NCBI RefSeq assembly: GCF_010183535.1
Contig: NC_071329.1
Span: 9,982,001 to 10,046,000 of the forward strand
Direction of reading: 5' to 3'
DNA from: Caenorhabditis remanei
Taxonomy: Eukaryota; Nematoda; Chromadorea; Rhabditida; Rhabditidae
DNA length: 64,000 bases
Positions within the stretch are counted from its first letter, which is position 1; each line of letters begins with the position of its first letter. The notes below the pieces were generated by a model, which had not been told where the DNA came from, ran no database searches, and worked only from the letters and a program-made list of their open reading frames with translations. Below, piece after piece: positions 47,372 to 58,063 of this stretch. Both the position numbers and the translations under genes were made by a program.

Positions 47372-50336
47372 ATGATCCGCAGACGTGGAGGACCGAATGA
47401 GTTACGGGCTGAACCGAGCAACATATCCGACCATGAGGATGATCAAAGAACTAAAAGAGGAAGAGTTCGTTTTTAGTTTTCATCAGAAATTTATTGGTTC
47501 TTTAAAGGAATCAATTGGGTTTCGCCATTGGATTTACTTCGTGTTAACTGTTGCTGTCGTATATGCTGGAGTAGTTGCTTTGCATCGAAGAATGCCTGCT
47601 GTTCGAGACGGATCATCTTTTGAAGAATTCAGTGAGCAGAGAGCTCGTGTCTTGCTGAAACAACTAACTGCTCTCGGTCCTCGTCCCAGTGGCTCGGCTA
47701 ATTTAGAAGTATGAACAAATATGATTTTTGCTAGTTTCTTAATTTTATTTCAGGAAAAAGCGTTCGGTATGATTCAAGATCGTATTGAAAAAGTTCACAG
47801 CGTTGTTAATGATATTGGAGTGAATCGCATGGAATCAGACGTTCAACGACCATCTGGATGTTTTGATCTGAAGTTTCTCAGTTCATTTACTCTTTGTTAC
47901 CACAAAATCACGAATATTGTTGTTCGTATCGGACCAAAGGAAGGGCCGTCTGGAAACTCTCTTCTTCTCAATTGCCACTTTGATACAATGCCTGATACTC
48001 CTGGAGCAACTGATGACGCAGTTGCTTGTACTATTCTAATGGATGTTCTCGAAGTTTTGGCTCATTCCAAAACTGAACTTCAAAATGACGTCGTTTTCCT
48101 CTTCAATGGAGCTGAAGAAAATTTCCTCCAAGCTGCTCATGGCTTCATCAATCAACATCCATGGAGACATGACATCCGAGCGTTCATAAATTTGGAAGGA
48201 ACTGGTTCGGGTGGACGTGAAATCCTCTTCCAGGCTGGACCAGGAAACTCCTGGCTGTTACAAACATACTTGGAGAATGCTCCCCATCCATTCTGCTCGG
48301 TGTTGGCTCAAGAAATTTTCCAATCAGGAATAATCCCATCAGATACTGATTTTCGAATTTTCCGCGATTATGGACGAATCTCCGGACTCGATATAGCTTA
48401 TACAAAGAACGGATGGTTTTATCACACTGAATTCGATGAAGAATGGCGCATCGAAGCCGGTGCAATTCAAAGAGCTGGAGAGAATGTTCTTGCTGTTGTT
48501 CGTGCAATTCTCGCTTCGCCATATCTCGAAAAGCCAGCATCATTTGACGAAGAAAATCGATGGGTATTCTATGATGTCGTCGGACTCTTTACTGTTTACT
48601 ATTCTGTGAGCTTTGGAAAACTCCTCAATTATTTGGCTTGTTTCGCCACATATCTCCTTGTCTTCCTTCGAGTCAGAAAAGGAGTTTACTCGATCGGAGA
48701 TCTGACTGCTGCATTCAAACACCACGTTGTTGCTCTTATTGCTATGACTGTTACGATGCTCGTCATCATTGCGTTTGTGGTACAGTTTGATCTTGTAATG
48801 TGTTGGTATAAGATGCCGGAAATCGTTGGAGCACTGTATGTTCTTCCAATGCTGATTGCTGGAGCCATTGTTCATTCTCATTACGCTGACAACAACCGCA
48901 TCCGAAACGTTGAAATGGTCCAATACGACACTATCCTACTTTCATTTGCTTCGATCCTCTTCTTGATGACATTCTACAACCTTTCATCCGCTTTCTATGT
49001 TCTCAACAATCTCATTCTACCAGTCTTCAAAGACATAATCATCTGGACTTTGGGAATCTTCGGAGTAATCCGACGTGTTACTCCTCGAATTCTGTTCTTC
49101 ACACAACTCTTCTGTTTCTTACCAACATTTGTGTTTGCTGCTTATGCCATCAGTCAGTGTGTCGACTTCTTCGTTCCAGTTATGGGAAGGTAAAATATAT
49201 ACTTCATATATCGAAGTTAACATCTTTATTTTCAGACTCGGAAACGCTATCAACCCAGAGTTCATTATGGGTCCTATCGGACTTGTCATTGCATCCAGTT
49301 TTATTTTGTTCGTCAACAATCTTTTCTACATTTCCCGCCGAATGAACTACATCATCAGAGTCCTGTTTGCCATTTTCGCACTCTTCATTCTCGTTTTGAT
49401 GACCACAAAAGTCGGATATCCATACGAGTACTCTCATGAAAATCCCCGTCTTCGACGCATTATTGCGCTTCATGCCAACAGGACTATTTACGATTTCGAA
49501 GGTCATCTCATTCAAAAAGACAATGCTCTATTTGTCCATTCACTTGATTACCGTGGTGCATCAGATCTGCCATCTCATTCATTCTTGCAAGGAAGTTCTG
49601 CCCCTAACTGCACAGGTGTCGCTGACGAATACTGTCGTATGCCATATTATACTGCCATTCATGAGCTATTTCCACCTGAACAATCGCTGTGGGTTCCTGT
49701 TCCATCTCCAGTTGTACTTCCATACCCTATTGACTTGCAAATGGTTTCGCGTCAAGTAGTTGGAAACAATTTGAATCTCACGTTCGAGGTAAAACCCGAT
49801 TAATTTATTAGAATTTACAAGAACTATTTTCAGATTCGTGGTGGTTATGACAAAATGTCACTTCACGTCACTCCTTTGAATGATTACGATCTTCTCTCCT
49901 GGTCGTTCACAGATATTGATATCGAGGAGTTTGGACGTAGACAGACTTATTTCGTCTTTATGACTTATGGATACGAATCACCTAGAGTTCGCCGATTCTG
50001 GATTCTTTTGGAACATGTTAGTTGATTATCGAATAAAAAATGAGCATATAACTTCATCTTCTGTTCAGAGAAACGGAGCTGCCTCGGATCCGGAAAAACA
50101 TGAGAACCTCGAATTGTCTGTTGCCACCCATTATGCTCATGGAATCTACCAGGAAACCGAGACGTTGAGACAACTGAGAGCGATGATTTCATCTAGAAGA
50201 CAAACACCAGAGCAAGCTGTAGGATGGTGGAGGTGAGATTGCCGGATATCTAGATCGCAAACTATTAATTATCTTTTTCAGATGGGGAATCACGATGGTC
50301 GGTGGACGCTCAGAAATCGTTGTCAAACTCTTCTAA
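47372..50336 (+). CDS. Endoplasmic reticulum metallopeptidase 1 (ERMP1/Fxna), M28 family
   Basis: Exons 47477-47708, 47754-49189, 49236-49788, 49834-50016, 50069-50232 and 50282-50336 are clear; the first exon from ATG 47372 is uncertain. Using a 76-nt intron (47401-47476) the protein is 883 residues, normal for ERMP1. TM1 ([18 protein letters not shown]) anchors a lumenal M28 zinc peptidase with [17 protein letters not shown] (first zinc His and bridging Asp), FLFNGAEEN (catalytic Glu pair), [14 protein letters not shown] and YHTEFD (last His ligand). Several TM helices and a lumenal beta-rich C-terminal domain ([19 protein letters not shown]) follow. ERMP1 is an ER-membrane peptidase linked to ER proteostasis and to ovarian follicle formation in rodents. 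An AATAAA is at 50608-50613. The gene is convergent with CDK11. From memory the C. elegans orthologue is B0495.7. Confidence 0.9.
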
Positions 50337-50848
50337 TCATTTAAACAACAGAGATCCAGATTTTATGTAACGATTCACGGCATTTACTGCTATTATTAAA
50401 TACCTTTTCCGATTCTTTTATGATTTTTACTGTGATTCTCAACTTTCCACATTTCCCTTCTAACTTTCCCCGATTACAATTTCTAAACATTCCACTTCCA
50501 TTACTGCTCTCCTTTCTCCATTAATTTATCACGAGTATGGGTGTAACGTTCTTGTCTTGATCCATTTCCACAACAAAAAACACTATTTTACAGAATTTAT
50601 TTATTAAAATAAAGTTTTACGGAAGTGTTTCTCATACTACATGCTGTGAACTTTACCGGGGTCGGGTCGGCCTGGCCCGTTGCAAAAATCCCGTGAGCAA
50701 ACAAAAAATGTTCCAATTTATACATGTTTCATCTCAGGTCTTCGAGTATAAAAAGTTTTATGATCACGGACTGAAACACGTTTTCGATTGTATAAATATT
50801 GTTTTATTTATTAATGGTAGATGGAACGAATTGGACAGTAACTAGAGA
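50337..50848. other. Convergent 3' region between ERMP1 and cdk-11
   Basis: The region holds both 3' UTRs. AATAAA at 50608-50613 (+) fits ERMP1, and TTTATT at 50803-50808 is AATAAA on the minus strand, about 40 bases past the cdk-11 stop. A short GC-rich patch (50,657-50,692, with repeated GGGTCGG) is unexplained. Confidence 0.5.
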
Positions 50849-53461
50849 TCAAAATCTTGTTGGATCGAACTTCAGAGAAAATCCCCCAGGTTTCACTTGT
50901 TCCGGTCGAACTTCAAATTGTTTCAAAAGTTTTGCAGTTTCAGGATCGACGTGCGCCATACGATTTTCTGGCTGCTTCGGTTTGGCTGCTGGGGGTGGAG
51001 CTTTGTTCTGCTCACTTTTTGCGGGGAACGTTGGAAATTCTTCTGGTGGTACTGGATACGGCTCTTCTCTGAAACTCAATTTGTATTATTTGCTTCATTA
51101 GAATGCAACTTACGTAAACCATTCATGATCGAGAGCTTGAGAGGCTGAGAATCTGTTTTTTGGATCCAAGGTCAACAAACTGAAAATATAGTATTGTTTT
51201 ATAGCTAATTCTGGTTTCAACCTTTACCCATTAAGAAGTTTGAAACCTGTATCGTTGAGAAGTCTGCCAGCGAGGAACTTTTTTCTCAATTGATTATATG
51301 GATACTTCTCAAAAGTCAACGCCTTCCATCCGTCCAATTCAGTCACTCCAGGCCATATAGCTTCAGTTGGTGTGCCCAATTCCATAAAAATTTTCTTGAT
51401 CTGCTCTAGTTCCCCACGACCAGGGAACAACGGTTTCAGTAATATGAATTCAGCCATAATGCATCCAACAGACCACATATCAACAGGAGTTGAATACAAT
51501 CGAGTGCCGAGGAGCAGTTCGGGCGAACGATACCATAGAGTCACCACTATTGATGTGAATTTTCTCAACGGATCACCATATTCTCTTGCTAGACCGAAGT
51601 CGGCAATTTTCAATACTCCCGTATGAGACATCAGAAGATTGGAAGTTTTAAGATCACGATGTAAAATCCACAATTGGTGCATGTGCTCAATTCCAGAGAG
51701 AAGTTGGCTCATCAAAGTCTTTTGCTCCCCTATGGAGAAACGTTTGTTTCGACGAGACATTGTATCCAAAAGGCTTTTCATGTCATGCTCCACAAATTCC
51801 ATAGCCATATAAATTTTATCCATATTACTTCCCAGCAGAATTTCCTTCACGTTAACAATATTCGGATGATTTCCAGCTTTCAGTAACATGTTGATTTCGC
51901 GGAGAGCAGTTATCGGAAATCCCTCCTTTTCTTTCTCCATTTTCAAACGTTTCAACGCAACAATCTCGTCAGTCCGTTTATCTTTTCCACGATAAACAAC
52001 TCCGAAAGTTCCTTCGTCAACCCGATTGACACATTCATACTCATCGATATTTCTACATCCCATAAGCCCAGGATAGAAAACTGGGAGCTGAGAGATAAGT
52101 GCTTTTTGCCGAACAGCATGTCGTTTCTTCATTGCCTCCCTGTGTAGTCTTTGCTCAGCTTCAGTCATATCTTCCCACTCCCTGTCTTCGGGAGTTCTGT
52201 TGTATTTATCATCATCGCTTTCGTCGTCAGAGTTCAGTGGGTCATCAAGAACTTCGACCACATCATCGTCTAAAAACTTAAATTTAAGCAGAAGTCTTGC
52301 TGTTATTGATAAGCATACCTTCATCATCATTTTCAGATTCAACTTTTCCTTGTTCATCATGATCACTTTCAGGGTCACTTTCGAATTTTGAATACTTCTT
52401 AGGTCCAACTGGGGAATCTATGATTACTTCAACGATTTCCTTCTCATCCTTTTCTTCTAATATCTCAATTGGCGACATTTCAACATCTTCCACTACCAAA
52501 ACCTCTTTTTCTTTTGTTTTATAATTCGGATCCAAAACTGAAAACTGACAATTATTAGTATATAGTACATCTGTATTTCACACCTCTATCAAAAAGTTTT
52601 GCTTCTTCTTGATTATTAGTATGTCGTGGCTTTTTGATAGGAGATCCTTTAAGTTGATCTTCATCAGGAGTTCTCGACCTGAAGAAACTTTCAAAAAATT
52701 AAATCACATTTTGTGAATGATTGAGTTTACTTTCTATGTCGGTCCTTGTTGCGGTCTTCACGTCTTCTATGCTTATCAGCATCTCTGTCGGAAGACCGAT
52801 CTCTTTCAGGTCTTCTATGCTGATCTCCTTCGTGTTTACGATGGTGATGGTGTCTGTGTTCATGGCTCTTTACATCTCTTCCAGGTTTTTCGTGTCGTCC
52901 TAAAACTCAACATATTACCAAAACATTGATATCATTCACTTCCGTCAGCTTGTGTATGAATATAAAAAGGATACCTTTGAAATCTCGATCTTTTTGTCTC
53001 GTTTCAACTTCACGTTCTCCTCTCCTATCATCTCGGTGCTCCCGTTCTTTTCTTCTTTCTCGTTCTTTTTCTCGGTATCTCTCTTCCTTAGCTTTTTGCT
53101 GAAATATATATTCAATCAACATTGAGCACCGAAATGAAATCATACCGCATCTTTTGGCTGAATCGAAAAACGTTGCTCAGTAGTATCGTCGTCGCTTTCA
53201 CTTTGTTTTCGTTTACTTAATCGGCTGAGGATACTCTCGCGCATTTTTGATTCTAGACCTAAACTGGTAAATAAAACTTTGGATCTCAGTATACATTACC
53301 TTTGCTTGAGCTGGTAGATTTGGCTTCTTCTGAACTTGATGCACGATTACCTGAAATTGCATGTTCAAAGATGTTCAGTAAACAAAATTACTCACTTCTT
53401 TTATGACTTTCATCAGATAATTCACCTTCATCGTGTGAGCTTTCCTTATGGTCGCTCATGA
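50849..53461 (-). CDS. cdk-11.1: Cyclin-dependent kinase 11 (PITSLRE kinase)
   Basis: Ten exons run from ATG 53461 to the stop at 50849: 53461-53396, 53350-53300, 53258-53146, 53098-52975, 52899-52731, 52678-52584, 52537-52319, 52269-51228, 51179-51114, 51068-50849. The product is about 720 residues. The N-terminal half is RE/KE/RH-rich (KEERYREKERERRKERE), typical of nuclear CDK11. The kinase domain has the G-loop VDEGTFGVVYRG, VALKRL, the family signature as FPITALREINML, catalytic HRDLKTSNLL, ADFGLA, the activation loop KFTSIVVTLWYRSPELLLG, and GCIMAEF. It ends with RFSASQALDHEWF. CDK11 binds L-type cyclins, phosphorylates SF3B1 and supports spliceosome activation and transcription. The exon 1 to exon 2 junction is out of phase by one base as drawn (see findings). 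The C. elegans name is from memory of B0495.2. Confidence 0.92.
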
Positions 53462-53714
53462 TAAAAACTGAAAAACTTTTGAAGATTGTCTTATGCTTTC
53501 TAAAATACCAAATTTATCTCACAAAAAAATAATTTTCGAGGACGATACGGTATGCAAGTCCGCAAACACCACTACTTCCCAGTGCCCAAGACATGACGAG
53601 CAATCATTAGAAGTGAAACCCAACTCCAAGATGTCAATAGATTTTAGAATTCCTGGATACCGTCATTTTTTTCAAACGTTTCTATTTATCTATTTATATA
53701 ATTTTTATCAGAAA
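53462..53714. promoter_or_regulatory. 253-bp bidirectional promoter, cdk-11 / SF3B5
   Basis: The two start codons face away from each other across 253 bp. On the plus side TTTTTATCAG ends just before the SF3B5 ATG (about 53,712), a possible trans-splice acceptor. No other gene fits. Confidence 0.55.
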
Positions 53715-54085
53715 ATGGCTCTTCCCGGAGAACGATTCCACGTGCTCGCCCAATTGGAGCATCTCCAATCTAAGTATACCGGTACAGGCCACGCCGACAT
53801 GAACAGACACGAATGGGTAGTAAATCAAGTAAGATTTTATGCCGGAATTTAGCACATAAACGCAATAGAAACTACTAGAAATGCATTGCAACTATTTTTG
53901 GATTTTTATTTAATTATTTCCAGCATCGTGACACTCGAGCTTTCCAAATGTCGCATCCCGGAATGAACACATACATCGCAGTTGTGGAGAACGAAAGCCG
54001 TGCACGCACAAGATTCAATTTGATAAACCGGATGATTCAGCCATGTGGTCCGCCACCAGAAAAGAATCCACTCGATGATGTTTAA
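53715..54085 (+). CDS. Splicing factor 3B subunit 5 (SF3b10/SF3B5)
   Basis: Two exons (53715-53828, 53924-54085) give 91 residues, close to the 86 of human SF3B5. The sequence is strongly conserved: HVLAQLEHLQSKYTGTGHAD, NRHEWVVNQHRDT and NYIAVVENE-type sequence (here TYIAVVENESRART), then NLINRMIQPCGPPPEK. SF3B5 is a small structural subunit of the SF3b complex of the U2 snRNP and clamps SF3B1. The start at 53715 gives MALPGERFHV; sequence upstream in the same frame is not family-like. An AATAAA at 54116-54121 is followed 115 bases later by an acceptor, consistent with being the first gene of an operon with the SPATA20-like gene. Confidence 0.95.
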
Positions 54086-54241
54086 GCATCTGACTAACTT
54101 ATAATTTTGCCCTTGAATAAAACTGATCTCCATCTGATTCAGAGAGTTTGATTTTTTTTACATCTGTGTTATTGTTGAAATACTTGGAATTATTTTACAT
54201 GGAATTGAAGTATTAGCTATAGCTAGTGCAGTTCAGAGTGG

Positions 54242-56721
54242 ATGCTAAACCGCCCGATACATGCATCTAACTTAGTGTTCAGAATGTAAGTAAATACTTT
54301 GAAGATGAATGATGTATGGCAGCATTAGTATAGGTTTGCAACATACAAAAATCGGCTCGGTTTGGAAAAGAGCCCGTATCTTCTCCAACACGCAAACAAT
54401 CCAATCGACTGGTATCCATGGGGTGAAGAGGCTTTCAAAAAGGCCAAAGAGAGCAACAAGCCGATATTTCTGTCAGGTAAATAATAGAAAGTCAGGCAGC
54501 TGAAATGTAAAAATTACAGTTGGATATTCAACATGTCATTGGTGTCACGTTATGGAGAAAGAGTCATTCGAAAATGAAAATACTGCAAAAATATTGAATG
54601 AAAACTTTATCGCAATCAAAGTCGATAGAGAAGAGCGTCCCGATGTTGATAAGCTTTATATGGCTTTCGTTGTGGTATATTTGAATTTTTGCTTTACATC
54701 TTCATTTTCTTTTTTTCAGGCTGCAAGTGGTCATGGTGGATGGCCAATGTCAGTTTTTCTGACACCGGAACTTCATCCCATCACTGGTGGTACGTACTTC
54801 CCTCCTGACGATAATCGTGGAATGCTTGGATTTCCTACCATTCTGAACATGATTCAAACCGAGGTTTGATTCGGCGAGTACGAAGTTTGAAAAATCAATC
54901 GAATTTACAGTGGAAAAAGGAAGGGGATAACTTGCGAAAGCGTGGTGAACAGATTATCAAGCTTCTTCAACCAGAAACGGCTTCTGGAGATGTGAATAAA
55001 TCAGAAGAAGTATTTCAATCAATTTACTCTCACAAACAATCTTCATTCGACAGCAGGCTTGGTGGATTTGGAGGAGCTCCTAAATTTCCGAAAGCCTCAG
55101 ATTTAGATTTTCTGATAGCTTTTTCGAGTGCTGATTCATGTGGTGATAAGAGCAAAGAGAGTACCACAATGCTTCAGAAAACATTAGAATCTATGGCTGA
55201 TGGAGGAATCCATGATCACATTGGAACTGGTTTCCATCGATATTCAGTTGACGGCGAATGGCACGTTCCTCACTTTGAAAAAATGTTATATGATCAGTCC
55301 CAACTATTGGCCACATATTCAGATTTCCATAGGCTCACTGGAAAGAAAAACGAAGACATAAAATTTGTTATCAACGACATTTTTGAATATATGCAGAAGA
55401 TCAGCCACAAGGAGGGCGGGTTCTATTCAGCGGAAGATGCAGATTCTTTACCAAAAAATGATTCTAAAGAAAAAATGGAAGGAGCATTTTGTGTATGGGA
55501 AAAGGAAGAAATTAAGAAGCTGTTGGGTGAACGAAAAATTGGGTCAGCAGATCTTTTTGACGTTGTTGCTGACTATTTCGACGTTGAAGATAATGGAAAT
55601 GTCCCCAGATCATCGGATCCTCATGGAGAATTGAAGAACAAAAACGTTCTTAGAAAGCTTTTAACCGATGACGAATGTGCTGCTAATCACTATCTTACCG
55701 TGGAAGAACTGAAGAAAGGAATCGAAGAAGCGAAACAAATACTCTGGGAGGCAAGAACAAAACGCCCAAGTCCACACCTGGATTCAAAAATGGTGACTGC
55801 ATGGCAGGCATTAGCGATTTCAGGACTTGTCAAGGCATATCAAGCAACAGAGGATGTGAAGTATGTCGAAAGAGCTGAAAAGTGCGCGGCCTTTGTCAGA
55901 AAATACCTGGAAGAGAATGGGGAATTGAAGAGATCTGTTTACTTAGGAGGTGAAGGAAATATCGAACAAGGACACCAGAATATGAAGGCATTTTCCGATG
56001 ATTATGCATTCATGATTCAAGGACTTCTCGATCTATATACAGTTCTTGGGAAAAATGAATATCTTGAAAAAGCCATCGAACTGCAAAAAACGTGTGATCA
56101 GAAATTTTGGAGTGGAAACGGATACTTTATCAGTGAACAGGCAGATGAGGGAGTTTCAGTGAGAATGATCGAAGGTATTTTGCTGAACACAAGTCAATTT
56201 AGGATTCACACGTTTCTTTTTCAGATCAAGATGGGGCAGAGCCTACAGCAACTTCAATAGCTTCAAACAATCTTCTTCGACTTCATGATATTCTAGAAAA
56301 CGATGAATATCGTGAAAAAGCGAATAAATGCTTCCGTGGAGCATCTGAAAGACTTAACAAGTGAGGGACAATAAATTACAAAGATTTCTAATTATTTTCA
56401 TCAGTTTCCAGATTTCCAATTGCTCTTCCCAAAATGGCAGTTGCTCTCCATCGCTGGCAAAATGGTTCAACAACGTTTGTGCTTGTGGGACAGTTCGAAT
56501 CAGAACTCCTTGTTGAAGCTCGTCGGCGATTGAACGAGAAACTGATAGAGAATTTATCAGTTGTACATATTCGTTCTGAAAATGAAATCGGAGCATCTGG
56601 ACCATCTCATAATGCAATGTCGCAAGGTCCACAACCGGCAGTATACATGTGCAAAGGATTCGCTTGCGGCTTACCAATCAGAAGCATCGACGCTTTGGAC
56701 AAATTGTTTAATAAGTTGTGA
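54242..56721 (+). CDS. SPATA20-like protein: thioredoxin fold plus six-hairpin (glycosidase-like) domain
   Basis: Seven exons (54242-54285, 54334-54476, 54520-54674, 54720-54863, 54911-56174, 56225-56360, 56412-56721) sum to 2,196 nt, 731 residues. Exon 1 supplies [15 protein letters not shown], a short basic, acid-free start that could be a mitochondrial presequence. The DUF255/thioredoxin-like domain follows: [18 protein letters not shown], a CxxC in [14 protein letters not shown], and [15 protein letters not shown]. Then come [15 protein letters not shown] and the helical barrel with [44 protein letters not shown] and YSAEDADS. Human SPATA20 is a testis-expressed putative redox protein; its biochemical role is poorly known. 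GTTCAG ends at 54236, five bases before the ATG, and the gap from the SF3B5 stop is 156 bp, so SL2 trans-splicing is likely. AATAAA at 56789-56794. C. elegans counterpart from memory: B0495.5. Confidence 0.92.
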
Positions 56722-58063
56722 ATATGTATTTCATATCTGTTGCAGACTATTTTAGATAACTTTAATCAAATGTCGTTTTTGCCAGTTTAATAAACTTCTT
56801 AGCCATCTATCGAACATCAGTTTCAGCCTTCACCACGACCACCACGTGTCGACTGATAAATTAACAGATTGTACTACTTTGCATGTAATGTGCTAGAGGA
56901 CGGTCTCCTTATCAATATAGGAGACTGACGACACTGCCAAAGTTTTACAAGCTAATTTATTAGCGCTCTTCGGTCGCAATGGCACACTTCTAATTGGTTT
57001 ATTGATTCCAGAGTTTGGTTTCACTTGCTAGATAGGACAAGTTTCGATTCATTTACTTTTGTTTGATGAATTCTACAGTAGGATTCAGTTCAATTGTAGA
57101 TAAAATTGTAAAGAAGAAAACAGTTATACTTGAAACTACTTTATTTCAGAACGACGGTTCAGTTAGAAAACTTTAAATTATATTTAATCTGAAAAGATAA
57201 AGTATTTTAGTTGGAATTTTCTATGACTTTTTAGAGTGGAAAACTCTTATCCAATCATTGGTTTCTACGGATTGTTCCGATCGAAGCGCATTTACAGAAT
57301 ATATTTCCATCCATGTGATTCTATATTCTTCTTGAGACCGAACAAAACAAAACTACCGTAACCATAGAATAGTTTCATAATAACTAAAACTTAACCTGAT
57401 CTTACCTTTCAATTCTCTCACATCCGCGTACACGTTTCTCTTTCTTCCAATTCCTTATCTTTATGGCCTTTTCCCCCATTTTACCGACTATCATGCGGAC
57501 GTGGCTTCCTTGCTCCCTCCGTGGTTTTTTGAAAACACTCAAAGAGTTATTTTTGTACACAGACCACATTAAAAGTTACGATTTCCTGTAAATTTCATTG
57601 AAACTTGGGTGTGGAAGTTTTTTCATGATGGCATTGCACAATTGCTCATGTAACTCTTATTACAGTTCTTACTGTAAAAAATTATTCGAATTCAGAAGAT
57701 TGGTACCATTTTTCATGAATCTCTAAAATTCCGTAACTTCGGAAACTCAAGAAATAGTCTGTGCCAAGAAATATAAAAAACTAAATGTATCATTAAAGAC
57801 CTTGAATTAATAATAATCCTGTTTCTTGATTCCAGTCTCACCTGTCGTGTCCACCACAACCATCGTCATACCTCAGATTCCAATCCTATTACCATGTTTC
57901 TCTTTTTCTCTTTCTCTGTTTCTCTTTTTTAAAATCAATTACTTTTTATCAGTCATTCCTATTTTAACATCAAGAGCACACAATGCTCTCTCATCTCTCT
58001 CTTTTTCTTTTTTGAACATCTATTTCCGGTTGTTTTGAATTGGTTAATTTCAGTTTTTAAATC
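56722..58063. other. 1.3-kb intergenic region upstream of the NHX gene
   Basis: Contains the SPATA20-like 3' end (AATAAA at 56789-56794) and the promoter side of the exchanger gene. A short imperfect palindrome-like stretch (GGTCTCCTTATCAATATAGG and the following GAGAC, about 56,900-56,926) is visible. TTTCAG ends at 58053, ten bases before the ATG at 58064, a candidate trans-splice site. No coding exon was recognised. Confidence 0.5.
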
